Source: Blautia caecimuris | GTDB taxonomy: Bacteria; Bacillota; Clostridia; Lachnospirales; Lachnospiraceae | DNA length: 64,000 nt | Direction: 5' to 3' | NCBI RefSeq assembly: GCF_024622975.1 | Contig: NZ_JANJZT010000014.1 | Span: forward strand, 33,901 to 97,900 | Shown here: piece by piece, positions 16,846-25,113 of the stretch | Numbering within the stretch: position 1 is the stretch's first letter | Layout of the letters: each line of letters begins with the position of its first letter | Notes under the pieces: generated by a model | What the model was told of the DNA's origin: nothing | What the model saw: the letters and a program-made list of their open reading frames with translations, nothing else | Database searches by the model: none | Program-made: the position numbers and the translations under genes

Positions 16846-19608
16846 ATGTTTCAGAATTTTTGCCGACAGGTCTTTGATCTTGGGATCAAAGACCTGAAAA
16901 ACAGGAAAGCTATAGATATAAAAAAAACAGACTGTATTTCCGGCCTGATTCGTCGGCAGACAATTCAAAATATTGAGAGAATTGCTGAGCGTGTACTGAT
17001 TCAGGATATTCACAGAAAAAAAGAAACGGGATTTCTTCAGGGAAAAACACCAGAAGAACAGTACCGGTTTTATCATGAAAAGTGGCTGGATTGCAGAGAA
17101 AACGTTTATAAGATTTTAAAAGAGTTTCCTGAACTCGCCAGACTGCTTTTTATGGAAATTCAATGTAATTATGAGCTGGCAGATGAAATCCTGGAGCATC
17201 TGGAAACAGATTACAGTCAGATCATAAAAACATTCTGTCATGGAAGGGACTTTGGGGATATACGTGAAGTCAGCTTTATGGGAGATGCTCACAACAGAGG
17301 GAAAAAGACTGCCAGAGTGGAGATGGACAATGGGGTCACGGTGTATTACAAGCCTCACTGTCTCCAAAACAGTCAGAGATATCAGGAGATTTATGCATAT
17401 CTTTGTAAAAAAGCAGGAATTTCCTGTATAGAGCAGAGATATTTAATAAGAGATACTTACGGATGGGAAAAACATATAGAATGGCAGTGCTGCCATACTG
17501 AGGAGGAGGTCAGACGTTATTTTTTTCGCATGGGAATCCACTTAATGCTGGGCTATACTCTGGGAGTTACAGATCTTCATGGAGAAAATGTGATGGCTCA
17601 CGGAGAACATCCGGTTATTATAGATCTGGAAACCTGTCCGGGATATATTATACAAACAGAAGAAAGTAGTGTAAGGAGAAAAACAGAAACACTTCTGGCA
17701 AAATCAGTTTTACATACAGGAATTTTACCTGTTCTGACCTGGGGAGCAGGAAAGGAAGCAGTTATACTCAGCGCTGTAAATACAGGCAAAATTGTGACTC
17801 CTTTCCGGGTTCCGGCAGTAAAAAAAGCAGAAACGTCAGAAATGTATATAGATTATCAGCCGGTAGAATTTGAAATAAAAGAAAATACACTGAAGATAAA
17901 TGATAAAATTGTAAATGCATATGAATATGCAGGAAATCTGGAACAGGGATTTCGGTTTGCGTATGAAAAAGTATTAACAGATAAAGCGATAACAGAGATG
18001 CTGGAAGCTTTTTATGACACAGGAGCCCGCGTGATTTTGCGCCATACACAGCAGTATAGCATGTACAGGTTTCTTTCCTGGCATCCGGATTATGTGGGCG
18101 AAAGAAAGAGAAGAGCGCAGCTTTTACAAGTAATGCACAGGGAAGGGGAGACGGAAACACAGAAAAAAATACATGATTATGAAATACAGGATTTGCTGGA
18201 AAATGATATTCCATGCTTTCATACAGAGGGTAGGGAACGCTGTATTTACACCGGAGATGGGAAAAGTGTGAAAGACTATTTTCCTGTTTCTCCTTATGAG
18301 TCATGGAAAATCCATATAAAACATTTAGGGAAAAAAGACTGTCAGTATCAATGCGATCTGATCTGGCTTTCTATGACAATGCAGAGAAAAAAAAGAAGCA
18401 GTTTTTATAAAAAGCATTCTGGAACTGTGCGGAAAACACAGATAGAAAACCAGCTAAAAAATATCATTAACTGGATTGTGGATACAGCAGTCACTGCGGA
18501 GGATGGAGCAGGATGGACCGGTCTGCAGTTTTTTGAAAATGGTTTGTGGAAAATGGTGCCTGCAGGAATGTATCTTTATGATGGTATTTGCGGAATTGTA
18601 TTGCTGCTGGGGGAGTATTTAAAATATTTTCAGGATGAAAAGGCAAAGGATGTATTTAATCTTGCTGTAAAAAGGATGTGTATTTATACACAGGAACTGG
18701 AAATGGGACAGGTAAATAGCAGCATAAGAACAGGAGTTTTTGATGGAGAATGTTCTGTTGTATATACTTTTCTGCTTTTACATGAAATTACAGGGGAGGA
18801 AAAATATCTGAGCTATGCAGAAAAACATTTTGCTGTCATAAAAAAATATTTTTCACAGGATGTAAATTATGATCTTTTAAGTGGAAATGCAGGAGCAGCT
18901 ATTGCAGCCCTGAAGCTGTATCAGATAAAAAAAGAAAGTGCGGAATCGGCAGATCAATATCTGAAAGAGGCTGTTGAGATTGAAAAAAATTTATGGAATC
19001 GAAGACAGACCATGGAAAAGGGCTGCGGATGGAAGCTTTCCTGTGCAGAAAAGCCACTGGCGGGAATGGCTCATGGAAACAGTGGATTTTTAATGCTTTA
19101 TACTGCCCTGTATCAGATAACCGGAAACAGAGAGTATCTGAAAAAAATAAATTTACTCTGTGAGTATGAGAACAGCCTGTATTCAGAAGAAAAAGAAAAC
19201 TGGCTGGATCTCAGAAGCCCGGAAGGTGAACAGAAGGTAATGAATGCCTGGTGCCATGGGGCTCCCGGAATTCTTCTTGCCCGTCTGGAGATTGAAAAAA
19301 TAAAAGAACACCAGGAAACAGAAGAAGATATAAAAAGAGCTTCACGCAGTCTGTTTTATGGAAAAGAGGATGGCAGGATCTGTATTTGTCATGGACTGGC
19401 CGGGCGTATTCTGATTATGAAGAAATATCTGGAACAACATAAAAATCCTGAGTTCAGAGAAATTTATAACCAAAAGGTTCAGGAATTGTTTTTTATGCTG
19501 GAGCAGAAAGATGATCTGAATGCTTCGGAAACCCGGAATCCTGCATTTATGAATGGAATATCAGGAGTTGCATATGCTTTGTTGAAACTATATACAGAGA
19601 TGAAATAA
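16846..19608 (+). CDS. lanM: Class II lanthipeptide synthetase LanM
   Basis: A 920-residue bifunctional enzyme that dehydrates Ser/Thr and then adds cysteine thiols to make lanthionine rings. The dehydratase domain (about 130-560) has GDAHNRG (146-152), YYKP (167-170), TDLHGEN (242-248) and IDLET (259-263), all phosphorylation/elimination signatures. The LanC-like cyclase domain (about 600-920) has GMAHGNSGF and the zinc ligands in WCHGAPG and CICHG. ATG 16846 lies one base after the precursor stop and has no ribosome site of its own, so translational coupling is likely. A TTG start at 16780 would overlap the precursor and is unlikely. Size matches LctM/NukM-type enzymes. Confidence 0.95.
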   Translation: MFQNFCRQVFDLGIKDLKNRKAIDIKKTDCISGLIRRQTIQNIERIAERVLIQDIHRKKETGFLQGKTPEEQYRFYHEKWLDCRENVYKILKEFPELARLLFMEIQCNYELADEILEHLETDYSQIIKTFCHGRDFGDIREVSFMGDAHNRGKKTARVEMDNGVTVYYKPHCLQNSQRYQEIYAYLCKKAGISCIEQRYLIRDTYGWEKHIEWQCCHTEEEVRRYFFRMGIHLMLGYTLGVTDLHGENVMAHGEHPVIIDLETCPGYIIQTEESSVRRKTETLLAKSVLHTGILPVLTWGAGKEAVILSAVNTGKIVTPFRVPAVKKAETSEMYIDYQPVEFEIKENTLKINDKIVNAYEYAGNLEQGFRFAYEKVLTDKAITEMLEAFYDTGARVILRHTQQYSMYRFLSWHPDYVGERKRRAQLLQVMHREGETETQKKIHDYEIQDLLENDIPCFHTEGRERCIYTGDGKSVKDYFPVSPYESWKIHIKHLGKKDCQYQCDLIWLSMTMQRKKRSSFYKKHSGTVRKTQIENQLKNIINWIVDTAVTAEDGAGWTGLQFFENGLWKMVPAGMYLYDGICGIVLLLGEYLKYFQDEKAKDVFNLAVKRMCIYTQELEMGQVNSSIRTGVFDGECSVVYTFLLLHEITGEEKYLSYAEKHFAVIKKYFSQDVNYDLLSGNAGAAIAALKLYQIKKESAESADQYLKEAVEIEKNLWNRRQTMEKGCGWKLSCAEKPLAGMAHGNSGFLMLYTALYQITGNREYLKKINLLCEYENSLYSEEKENWLDLRSPEGEQKVMNAWCHGAPGILLARLEIEKIKEHQETEEDIKRASRSLFYGKEDGRICICHGLAGRILIMKKYLEQHKNPEFREIYNQKVQELFFMLEQKDDLNASETRNPAFMNGISGVAYALLKLYTEMK

Positions 19609-19627
19609 ATAATAAAATCCGTATCAG

Positions 19628-19657
19628 ATAAGCCTCACAGAAAACTGTGGGGCTTAT
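19628..19657. terminator. Hairpin between lanM and sigma-factor gene
   Basis: ataagcctcacag pairs with ctgtggggcttat around an AAAA loop. It lies between convergent genes and probably ends both transcripts, although the T-run is weak. Confidence 0.6.
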
Positions 19658-19661
19658 TACA

Positions 19662-20183
19662 TTATCTTTCACTGAAATATTCAGTGATCAGCTGTTTTTT
19701 GATACGATTTACATACTGGCGTGATACATGAAGCTGTTCTGCGATTTCGGAATCAGTTTTATACTGGAAAAAGCAAAGAGACATAATTTGTCTGCGCATT
19801 CCTTTTTCCGGCAAGGCTTTGATATAGTTACAGATATCATAGTAGGATTCATCAAAGGAAGAGGGAGCAGAAAGCGTATCAATGGAATCTTCAATAGATT
19901 CTGACTGAGGTACAGATAAGCAGCCTCTGCAGAGGAAACGATAGCGGTTATGTACAGTTGTCTTTATATAATTCAGGCATTCTGCTTCTGTTTTTGTGGG
20001 GTTCAGATACGGAAGGGTTTCCAGTAATGCAATGTATAATTCCTGCATGGCATCATCATATTCCATACAGTAAAGTTTGGCAGCATATTTTTTCAGAAGA
20101 GGCGTCATTCTTCTGCAGATTTCCTGAGTGGCCTGTACATCACCGGTTTTTTGTTTTTCTATTAATGATATGATTGTTTCCAT
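19662..20183 (-). CDS. Small sigma-70-like factor
   Basis: A 173-residue protein with features of alternative sigma factors. A region-2-like segment runs from about 10-85 (LLKKYAAKLYCMEYDDAMQE), and a region-4 helix-turn-helix lies at about 135-170 (YKTDSEIAEQLHVSRQYVNR). No anti-sigma gene is adjacent. The length is close to the small group V/UviA-TcdR type that drives toxin and bacteriocin genes, but that assignment is only by size and setting. The start follows ggaggt. It converges with lanM. Confidence 0.75.
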   Translation of the reverse strand: METIISLIEKQKTGDVQATQEICRRMTPLLKKYAAKLYCMEYDDAMQELYIALLETLPYLNPTKTEAECLNYIKTTVHNRYRFLCRGCLSVPQSESIEDSIDTLSAPSSFDESYYDICNYIKALPEKGMRRQIMSLCFFQYKTDSEIAEQLHVSRQYVNRIKKQLITEYFSER

Positions 20184-20422
20184 AAAACTACCTCCTTGTA
20201 AGTGGAAGTAGTGAATGGAGAATAAAACAGAAACTAAGAAATGAAAAAATTTGAGAAATTTAAAGAAACTACAGATATTAAATTAATTTACATTGCACCA
20301 GGTGATTATAAGCACAGGAAAAATGGGAAAAGAGATGTGACGGGGAATCTGAATTTTAATGGAAAAAGGGAAAAACATGTGATACAATAGAGCCACTTGA
20401 TAACAGCAACGAGGTTACAGAG

Positions 20423-21121
20423 ATGAATTACAGCCATACGGTAAAAGCCAGATTTCTGGACAGGCCCAATCGTTTTGTTGCTCATGTGGAGCTGGACGGG
20501 CAGACAGAAACAGTGCATGTAAAAAACACAGGAAGATGCAGGGAGCTTCTGGTTCCCGGATATGAGGTGATCCTTGAAGAAGGGCAGAACCCGGCGCGAA
20601 AAACCAGATATGATCTGATCAGCGTGTGCAAGGAGGGCCGGTGGATCAATATGGATTCCCAGGCGCCCAATAAGGCGGCAGAGGAATGGCTTTTAAAGGG
20701 AGGATTTTTTCCGGAGGATATTTCTGTGTACAGAGAAAGGAAATACGGAAATTCCAGGTTTGACCTTTATATTGAGTCTCCTGTGCGAAAAGCCTTTATA
20801 GAAGTTAAAGGAGTAACGCTGGAAGAGGATAATATTGTACGTTTTCCGGATGCGCCTACAGAAAGAGGGATAAAACATGTGCGGGAACTGATCCGGTGCA
20901 TGAAAGACGGATATGAAGCGTATCTTCTTCTGGTGATCCAGATGAAGGACGTCAGGTATTTTCAGCCAAACTGGAAAACTCATCCGGAATTTGGAATGGT
21001 TCTGAGAGAAGCGGCAGAAGCAGGGGTAAAGCTTCTGGCTTATGACTGCCTGGTAGGAGAAAATTTTATGGAGATCTGCGATCCGGTTTCCATAGATCTG
21101 GAGGTGTCTGATGGAGAATAG
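20423..21121 (+). CDS. sfsA: SfsA family nuclease-fold protein
   Basis: A 232-residue protein of the SfsA (sugar fermentation stimulation) family. The N-terminal OB-like domain has the signature FLDRPNRFVAHVEL and NTGRCRELLVPG. The C-terminal domain keeps the PD-(D/E)XK-like motif (RFDLYIE, FIEVKGVTLEE). Biochemical function is not settled; DNA binding has been reported for the E. coli protein. It overlaps mutY by 11 bases and heads a sfsA-mutY-glycosyltransferase transcript. Confidence 0.92.
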   Translation: MNYSHTVKARFLDRPNRFVAHVELDGQTETVHVKNTGRCRELLVPGYEVILEEGQNPARKTRYDLISVCKEGRWINMDSQAPNKAAEEWLLKGGFFPEDISVYRERKYGNSRFDLYIESPVRKAFIEVKGVTLEEDNIVRFPDAPTERGIKHVRELIRCMKDGYEAYLLLVIQMKDVRYFQPNWKTHPEFGMVLREAAEAGVKLLAYDCLVGENFMEICDPVSIDLEVSDGE

Positions 21122-22268
21122 AATTCCTGTATATCAGGATGATCCGGACACATATATGGAAAATATATGTTCTGATAAGGTCAGTCAGAATGGAAGCGAA
21201 AATTCGTCAGTATTAAGTGGGATAGTTTCTCCTCTTATTATTAAATGGTACCGGGAAAATAAAAGGATTCTTCCGTGGAGAGATCAGAATAACGCCTATT
21301 ATACCTGGGTATCGGAGATCATGCTCCAGCAGACCAGAGTGGAGGCGGTTAAGCCGTATTTTATAAGGTTTATTACAGAACTTCCGGATCCGGCGGCTCT
21401 GGCTTCCTGTCCGGAAAAGAAGCTTATGAAGCTGTGGGAAGGTCTGGGCTATTATAATCGTGTGAGAAATATGCAGGCCGCAGCCTGTACAGTTGTGGAG
21501 GAATATGGGGGAAAACTTCCTGAATCCTATGAGAAGCTCATGTCGTTAAAGGGTATAGGAAGCTATACGGCAGGAGCCATTGCTTCTATTGCATATGGCA
21601 TTGCTGTTCCTGCTGTAGATGGAAATGTTCTGAGAGTTGTGTCAAGGATTACTGAGAGCAGAGAAGATATTATGAAGCAGTCGGTTCGCAAAAAAATGGA
21701 GCAGACCTTGAAAGAAATCATGCCTTCAGACTGCCCGGGAGATTTTAACCAGGCTCTGATGGAACTGGGAGCTGTGGTCTGTGTGCCGAACGGCCAGCCA
21801 AAGTGCGGGGAGTGTCCGGTACAGAAGCTTTGCAGGGCGCATCTGCATGATACAACAGAGGAAATTCCTGTAAAAGCTCCCAAAAAAGCCCGCAGAATAG
21901 AAAACAGAACTGTGCTTGTGATCCAGGACGGGGAGAGGACAGCCATACAGAAAAGGCCGGATAAGGGACTTCTTGCAGGGCTTTACGAGCTTCCCAATGT
22001 GAAAGGGACACTTTCTGCGGAGGAGGCAGTAAAAGTGGTTGAAAAAATGAAGCTGGAGCCTTTGTATATTGAAGAACTGGAACCGGCAAAGCATATTTTT
22101 TCTCATATCGAATGGAGAATGACCGGATACCTGATCCGTGTTTCTTCTCTGGAAACAAACAGAAATTCAAAACTTATTTTTGCAGATAAAAAGCAGTCTG
22201 ACAGGCAGTATGCAATTCCTGCCGCATTTGGCGCTTATGTAAAGTACATGAAGGAGGAAACGAGATGA
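21111..22268 (+). CDS. mutY: A/G-specific adenine glycosylase
   Basis: A 385-residue base-excision repair enzyme that removes adenine opposite 8-oxoguanine. The catalytic glutamate lies in EIMLQQTRVEAV, the helix-hairpin-helix in LKGIGSYTAGAIAS, and the catalytic aspartate in AVDGNVLRVVSR. A 4Fe-4S loop has four cysteines (C-x7-C-x2-C-x5-C, from VVCVPNG to QKLC). The C-terminal NUDIX-like domain for 8-oxoG recognition spans about 250-380. ATG 21111 overlaps sfsA and follows ctggaggtg; the first 40 residues look like a variable extension. Confidence 0.95.
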   Translation: MENRIPVYQDDPDTYMENICSDKVSQNGSENSSVLSGIVSPLIIKWYRENKRILPWRDQNNAYYTWVSEIMLQQTRVEAVKPYFIRFITELPDPAALASCPEKKLMKLWEGLGYYNRVRNMQAAACTVVEEYGGKLPESYEKLMSLKGIGSYTAGAIASIAYGIAVPAVDGNVLRVVSRITESREDIMKQSVRKKMEQTLKEIMPSDCPGDFNQALMELGAVVCVPNGQPKCGECPVQKLCRAHLHDTTEEIPVKAPKKARRIENRTVLVIQDGERTAIQKRPDKGLLAGLYELPNVKGTLSAEEAVKVVEKMKLEPLYIEELEPAKHIFSHIEWRMTGYLIRVSSLETNRNSKLIFADKKQSDRQYAIPAAFGAYVKYMKEETR

Positions 22269-23278
22269 AACTGTTAAGTATTGCGATCCCCTGTTATAAT
22301 TCAGAGGCGTATATGGAAAAATGCATTGATTCCCTGCTGGTGGGAGGAGAGGATGTGGAAATCCTTGTGGTGGATGACGGATCTTCAGACAGAACCGCAG
22401 AGATCGCAGACGTATATGCAGAAAAATATCCTACTATTGTAAAAGCGATCCACCAGGAAAACGGCGGTCACGGCGAGGCGGTAAACGCAGGAATACGCAA
22501 TGCCACAGGTCTTTATTTTAAGGTGGTGGACAGTGACGACTGGGTAAATGCAGAGGCGTACGCGCAGATTCTGAAAACTCTGGAAGAGCTTATCAGAGGT
22601 TCAGAAACCGTGGATCTTCTGATCAGCAATTTTGTCTATGAGAAACAGGGGGCGAAACGAAAAAGAGTTATGCAGTACAGGCACTGTCTTCCTGTAAATG
22701 AGGTTTTTGGCTGGAATAAGGTACATATGCATAAGGGGAAATATCTTCTGATGCACTCTATGATCTACAGGACAAAACTTCTTCATGACTGTGGACTGGA
22801 GCTGCCGAAGCATACCTTTTACGTGGATAATATCTTTGCTTTTGAGCCACTTGTCCATGTGAAAAAAATGTATTATCTTGATGTGAATTTTTACAGATAT
22901 TTTATCGGACGTGAAGATCAGTCTGTCAATGAGGCTGTTATGATAAAAAGAATCGATCAGCAGCTCCGGGTAAACCGCATTATGGTGGATGTGTTCCACA
23001 GATGCAGATGCAATAATCGTCATCTGAGAAAATACATGCTCAGCTACCTGGAAATTATTACCACCATTTCGTCCGTGATGCTGATCCGTGCGGAAACTCA
23101 GGAGGCTCTGGATAAGAAAAAGGAATTGATGGAGTATATCAGGGAGGAAGACCGCTGGATCTATCACAGACTGCGCTGGGGAATCATGGGCTGCGCATCC
23201 AATCTGCCGGGCAAAGGCGGCCGCAAAACATTTATTGCAGCCTATAAGCTGTGCCAGAAATTCTATGGATTTAACTGA
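22265..23278 (+). CDS. Family 2 glycosyltransferase
   Basis: A 337-residue GT-A fold enzyme. The nucleotide-sugar site is visible as SIAIPCYNSEAYMEKCIDSL, VVDDGSSDRTAE and the metal-binding VDSDDWV. Acceptor and sugar cannot be told from sequence; cell-wall or surface polysaccharide synthesis is typical. It starts in an ATGA overlap with mutY and ends overlapping the convergent lipid kinase by 8 bases. No membrane helix is evident. Confidence 0.85.
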   Translation: MKLLSIAIPCYNSEAYMEKCIDSLLVGGEDVEILVVDDGSSDRTAEIADVYAEKYPTIVKAIHQENGGHGEAVNAGIRNATGLYFKVVDSDDWVNAEAYAQILKTLEELIRGSETVDLLISNFVYEKQGAKRKRVMQYRHCLPVNEVFGWNKVHMHKGKYLLMHSMIYRTKLLHDCGLELPKHTFYVDNIFAFEPLVHVKKMYYLDVNFYRYFIGREDQSVNEAVMIKRIDQQLRVNRIMVDVFHRCRCNNRHLRKYMLSYLEIITTISSVMLIRAETQEALDKKKELMEYIREEDRWIYHRLRWGIMGCASNLPGKGGRKTFIAAYKLCQKFYGFN

Positions 23279-24212
23279 TTGATTTGCCGGGCAGGATGAC
23301 CTGGACAGGATCTTTTGCCAGGGAGGCTGTAAATTTTTTGCAGATACCTGCAGATTCTCCGTCTTTGTGTACGGCAAGGGGCTCTGAGCTGCGCACGGTG
23401 ACCGCTTTGCAGCGAAGCTGGTGAACACCACGGAAAACAGTATGTTTTCCAAAAATAGAAAGAAAAAGACAGAAGATCAGAGCAGGGCGGCGCATACCTT
23501 CTACAATGATCACATCCAGAAATCCGTCATGGGAATCAGCTTCAGGGCAGAACCGGAAGCCTCCGCCCTCATATTTATGGTTCATAACCGCGGTGAGAAA
23601 TACTTTTTCATAAAAGTGTTTTTCACCGTTTTCTGTTTCAATGGAAATACCTACAGGAGGAAGCAGAAGAAGCTGTTTCAGTCCTATGAGTAAATAGGCA
23701 AATTTTCCAAGATGAATACGGTTCATGAATTTTTTCAGAGGAGAGCGGTTGATTTCATGACATACAGCAGCGTCAAAACCGATCCCGCAGCTTATGGCAA
23801 AACGGCAGCTTTGTCCATTGGCAGTAAATTCTGCCACGTCCATAGGCGTACAGGCAGCTTCTGACAGAATCGCATCCAGCGCATCCAGGGGATTTTGGGG
23901 AAGCTGCATACTCCGGCAGAAATCATTGCCGGATCCGGTGGGAATATAGCCAAAACGTACGGAGCGCAGGCTGGGGATCCCGGAAAGCACTTCCTGGATC
24001 GTTCCGTCTCCTCCTACAGCTACAAGGCAGATGGAAGCAGGTGCCGCATCAGAAGAACATACAGAAGCGGCAAGCTTTACGGCATGTCCCGGATATTCTG
24101 TAAAATATGCTTTGTAGGGAATATAGTTTTTGTCCAGTACAGACTGAAGCTCAGACCAGATGCGGGCTCCGGCTCCTGAGCGGGAATTGGGGTTGATAAT
24201 AAAATGATACAT
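23271..24212 (-). CDS. Diacylglycerol/lipid kinase (YegS/DgkB family)
   Basis: A 313-residue kinase of the diacylglycerol kinase catalytic family. Motifs are INPNSRSGAG (residues 4-13), VGGDGTIQEVLSG and PTGSGNDFCRSM. The family phosphorylates diacylglycerol or related lipids; in Gram-positives DgkB recycles diacylglycerol left from lipoteichoic acid synthesis. The start at 24212 follows ggagga; the longer frame to 24242 has no site. Its 3' end overlaps the glycosyltransferase gene by 8 bases. Confidence 0.88.
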   Translation of the reverse strand: MYHFIINPNSRSGAGARIWSELQSVLDKNYIPYKAYFTEYPGHAVKLAASVCSSDAAPASICLVAVGGDGTIQEVLSGIPSLRSVRFGYIPTGSGNDFCRSMQLPQNPLDALDAILSEAACTPMDVAEFTANGQSCRFAISCGIGFDAAVCHEINRSPLKKFMNRIHLGKFAYLLIGLKQLLLLPPVGISIETENGEKHFYEKVFLTAVMNHKYEGGGFRFCPEADSHDGFLDVIIVEGMRRPALIFCLFLSIFGKHTVFRGVHQLRCKAVTVRSSEPLAVHKDGESAGICKKFTASLAKDPVQVILPGKSIS

Positions 24213-24346
24213 GGCTTCCTCCGAAATTATTTCTGTTATCATAGCATTTTCGACAGGAATTTACAATAATTTAACATGGGTTGTACCGGAAATTTAACGA
24301 AAGGCTTTTATACTTGATATCAAATGGAAAATCCGGAGGTATGCAG

Positions 24347-25012
24347 ATGATCTATCTGGTAGAAGATGATGAAAGTATTCGCGAACTTGTTGTATATACA
24401 TTAAAAAGTCAGGATCTTGACGCAAAAGGCTTTGCGAAGCCCTCCTTATTCTGGAAGGAACTGGAAAAGGAGGTTCCTTCGCTGATTCTTCTGGACATTA
24501 TGCTTCCCGAAGAGGATGGGATTTCTATTCTGAAAAAGCTGAGAGCAAGGCCGGATACCAGGAAGCTTCCTATAATCATGCTGACTGCAAAGGGAAGCGA
24601 GTATGATACGGTTATGGGGCTGGACAGCGGAGCCGATGACTATATTCCAAAACCTTTCCGGATGATGGAACTGATCTCCCGCATTAAGGCTCGGCTTCGG
24701 AGGCTGGAAGACAAAGGCGCTGAGGAATACAGGATCGGAAGCCTTTATGTATGCCCGTCCAGACATGTGGTGACAGTCAACAAAGAGCCTGTAAATCTTA
24801 CGCTGAAAGAGTATGAGATGCTGTGTCTTCTTCTGAAAAACAGCGGAATGGTTCTTTCCAGAACACAGCTTCTTAATCAGATCTGGGGATATGAATTTGA
24901 CGGGGAAAGCCGTACCGTGGATGTTCATATCCGGACTTTGAGACAAAAGCTGGGCGATGCAGGAGATTTGATCGAGACAGTGCGCGGAATCGGATATAAG
25001 ATGGGGAAATAG
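24347..25012 (+). CDS. OmpR-family response regulator, orphan
   Basis: A 221-residue regulator. The receiver domain (1-115) has acidic EDDE, phosphoacceptor Asp in LILLDIMLPEEDG, and the lysine in YIPKPF. The winged-helix DNA-binding domain (about 125-221) ends in TVRGIGYKMGK, characteristic of OmpR/PhoB. ATG 24347 is 7 bases from ccggagg; ATG 24341 is too close to it. No histidine kinase lies beside it (topB follows), so its partner must be elsewhere or it acts alone. Confidence 0.9.
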   Translation: MIYLVEDDESIRELVVYTLKSQDLDAKGFAKPSLFWKELEKEVPSLILLDIMLPEEDGISILKKLRARPDTRKLPIIMLTAKGSEYDTVMGLDSGADDYIPKPFRMMELISRIKARLRRLEDKGAEEYRIGSLYVCPSRHVVTVNKEPVNLTLKEYEMLCLLLKNSGMVLSRTQLLNQIWGYEFDGESRTVDVHIRTLRQKLGDAGDLIETVRGIGYKMGK

Positions 25013-25113
25013 ACAGGGCTTGTCCTCTTTGTTCCTCCTGTGTTACAATTCCTTTGTGATAAGAGGAAAAGGTACATGGATGTGCCTGAAAATAATATCT
25101 GAAAGGAACTTGT

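Noticed and set aside
23421..23693. Plus-strand frame inside the lipid kinase gene
   Set aside because: Antisense shadow without a ribosome site.
24281..24346. Upstream extension of the orphan response regulator
   Set aside because: It begins with TTG and has no site, whereas ATG 24347 has ccggagg at the right distance.
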